Shown one piece after another: positions 62,126 through 64,000 of a stretch of DNA of 64,000 nucleotides. The DNA comes from Isoetes taiwanensis (lineage: Eukaryota; Streptophyta; Lycopodiopsida; Isoetales; Isoetaceae), in assembly GCA_021234155.1 (NCBI GenBank), contig JAJEKV010000041.1, positions 2,842,829 to 2,906,828 on the forward strand. Direction: 5' to 3'. The translations under genes and the position numbers were made by a program. The notes under the pieces were generated by a model. It ran no database searches. It was not told the DNA's origin and saw nothing but the letters and a program-made list of their open reading frames with translations. How positions within the stretch are numbered: the first letter of the stretch is position 1; each line of letters opens with the position of its first letter.

Positions 62126-63177
62126 ATCGATGGATTGTAACTAAATTTTAAATTTTTTTAACGTCAGACATAAATATCCAATGGTTAAGGTTTAAACAAT
62201 TGAATTACACGGTTGTGGTTAAAACAATGACTAACGCTATCTCAATCCTCCTTTTCTTCTTCCACAACATCTTCATCATGGAACGTATCGACTATAAGCT
62301 TCATCATGGAACAGATCGATTATAAGCATGTTTCACTGACAACTAAGAAGCATTACGAAAGGATCAAGAAACCCTCATATCAAGTCTATTTTCATAGAAT
62401 TTAGAACATCGCGACAACTTACCGCATATAAGATGTCACCCTTCTTCTATATTAGAAAATAACCAATATGGATGGCTTCACAAGAATGAGAGAGAACACT
62501 CCTAGTTTAATTGTACTAAAAACAAGAAGCTTCATATGGATAACGCCAGCAGATAATCTAGTAAAAACGAGGCCCTGTAGATGAAAAGGGTTTTAAATTT
62601 ATGAAAAATCATACTAATCAATAATCACCGCTCTTGTGTCGTGATATGCGTAAGCTGCTTGTTCTTGCCAAAATATCAGCTTTTTGCCATTAGTTATTCT
62701 CCTCGATCTTAGAGGCAAGGCCTAAATGGTTCCTAGAGGCAAATCATAAGGCAAATAGGTGAGATGGTTGCAAAAGCATGGCTCTTAGATGATCAAATGC
62801 TCAAAATGCTTTTGGGGACAAGATCAAAGATAAGAAGTGATTTCAGACTGCCATTAGAATGAAGTGGCATCTGCATTGTGATATGATAAGCAACATCCAA
62901 AAATGTGATCATTCTGCTGAAGCCAGCAAATGCTTTAGCTTCGTTCTGCAAGATAGCAACGCCAGTAAATGAATCTACTGCTCTAACACTACCACGACTC
63001 GTTCCATCGATTGCATCCCGCAAGTCCGCAACCTTCAAGCCTACAAAATAATTCGCCTACCATCAAGCTTCCTAGTCCCGGAAATGTTATAAGCCGTAGA
63101 GTTCTGATTCAAGAGAAACAAAGCTTAGAAAATAAACTAAAACAAGTTTCTAAGAACATCATAACAAAACCCGCCGG
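62126..63177. other. Spacer, no recognisable gene
   Basis: AT-rich with small frames on both strands (81 codons at 62793-63038, minus strand) and no motif I can name. Confidence 0.45.
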
Positions 63178-63252
63178 ATTTGCCATTGCCATACCGCCAA
63201 AGATTTGCCATCGCCATAGCTACCGCATTTGCCATCGCCATAGGCTGCCGAC
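63178..63252. repeat. 25-bp minisatellite, three units
   Basis: ATTTGCCAT(T/C)GCCATA begins at 63178, 63203 and 63227, a period of about 25 bp. Looser GCCATCG and TCTACCGC(T/C)TC repeats continue to about 63330. The opposed open frames here (125 and 98 codons) are produced by the repeat. Confidence 0.8.
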
Positions 63253-63558
63253 CTTGCCAAAGTCGCCATCGTGTGTCTACCGCTTCTACCGCCATGGATG
63301 TTTGTCTACCGCTTCGCCGACTGCCATGGTTGCGGTGCATGCAAGCTCGGGCAATGAAAACCCCCGACAGAGGCTGAAAGTTAACTAATAGCCTGTACTG
63401 AAACTCCATATGTGGGCGTGGAAAGTTAACCAATAGAATGAAACCAAGAGGATCGCCTATCTTAGCCGCCTATTTTTTCAAAATCCGGACCGCCCATTCC
63501 TTTAGTCCAACCAATAGATGTACACCAATTAAGATTGCAATCTCTACCGCCCACCCTC

Positions 63559-63807
63559 GGTAAAAGCATGAAAGGTGTACGACATTGTAATCAATTGATG
63601 TACAAATATGATACTTTCACGCATATTTTGGTTATATTTTTACTTGTATAAACATGCTACTTTCATTTTGCGTACTTTGCATATACATTTAAGCTAAATT
63701 TCTATATGTTTTGGCCATGCATGTACTTTTTGGGTACTTTGGGTGATTTGTGTAATATAGCCACATGTACCAAAGGATACATTTATAGACACCTTTCATG
63801 CTTTTAA
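63559..63807. mobile_element. MITE 2, same family as MITE 1
   Basis: It begins GGTAAAAGCATGAAAGGTGT. The reverse complement of its end reads TTAAAAGCATGAAAGGTGTC, so the terminal inverted repeats agree over about 18 bp and differ only in the outermost two bases. It is about 249 bp, AT-rich and non-coding. Its terminal sequence matches that of MITE 1 (55761-56073) except for three or four central bases, which makes the two elements one family. No convincing target-site duplication is visible. Confidence 0.75.
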
Positions 63808-64000
63808 TTTCACGAGATCCGGCCATCCATGTGGGCTAATTTTCACTACATAGTTTAATTTATTATTTTCATTTTAACATGTGACACCATGGTCTTGCTA
63901 TATTCACGCCCATATAAAATGGCCGTGACGCGCGCCACGCGGTATACCCTTGCTATATTGGCCATGCGGCCATATGGCCTACATATTTTCCATATTAAAT
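63808..64000. other. Window end, no recognisable gene
   Basis: AT-rich, with CGTGACGCGCGCCACGCGG near 63925 and repeats of GGCCATATGG or GGCCATGCGG near the end. No feature can be supported. Confidence 0.4.

Noticed and set aside
63011-63433. Opposed frames of 125 and 98 codons
   Set aside because: Both are generated by the 25-bp GCCATCGCCATA minisatellite.

Overview
This window looks like an intergenic, repeat-filled stretch of a large land-plant nuclear genome with a single recognisable host gene. The plant assignment rests on that gene, a seven-exon eIF6 (translation initiation factor 6) with GT-AG introns, a telo-box (AAACCCTAA) just upstream, and the repeat types present: Ty3/Gypsy with a long LTR, L1-like LINE, tRNA-derived SINE-like pieces and small terminal-inverted-repeat elements. 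The lineage cannot be fixed from sequence alone. The amount of decayed repeat and one LINE whose RT motifs look unlike the usual flowering-plant L1 make a fern, lycophyte or gymnosperm possible, but that is inference.

Layout. 1-6.7 kb: gene-poor, AT-rich, with faint coding remnants. 6.7-8.8 kb: eIF6 on the plus strand, which looks intact (245 codons plus stop). 9-12.3 kb: small duplications, then a degenerate ~430-bp tandem repeat. 13.4-13.95, 17.2-17.9 and 60.84-61.09 kb (plus a short piece at 19.2 kb): unusual CpG-rich blocks built from GCGACGC, TGACACGCC and GTCGCATGCGAC-type words. 18.5-18.8 kb: two tandem tRNA-like modules. 19.29-21.94 and 47.51-49.76 kb: two direct copies of an unidentified ~2.3-kb repeat, the first carrying a 343-bp SINE-like insertion between 8-bp direct repeats. 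24.5-25.4 kb: an LTR relic related to the Gypsy LTR. 26.4-27.4 kb: small degenerate tandem repeats. 30.5-32.65 kb: a LINE relic on the minus strand. 34.58-47.2 kb: a decayed Ty3/Gypsy element with both LTRs. 50-53.4 kb: an L1-like LINE relic on the plus strand, cut off in the early RT region. 54.18-60.8 kb: a tandem array of a ~1.08-1.11-kb unit, six copies by anchor count, one of them carrying a 313-bp MITE. 63.56-63.81 kb: a second member of that MITE family.

The genes do not form a pathway; the only host function visible is eIF6, in 60S ribosome maturation and anti-association. The points of most interest are the dispersed CpG-rich palindromic blocks, the 1.1-kb tandem array that ends against one of them, and the two-member MITE family sharing the terminal sequence GGTAAAAGCATG. 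Nearly all repeat copies differ from each other mainly by very many small indels, which is either real decay or residual long-read consensus error; the eIF6 exons show no such damage. All alignments were made by eye, so repeat edges are approximate unless stated otherwise.
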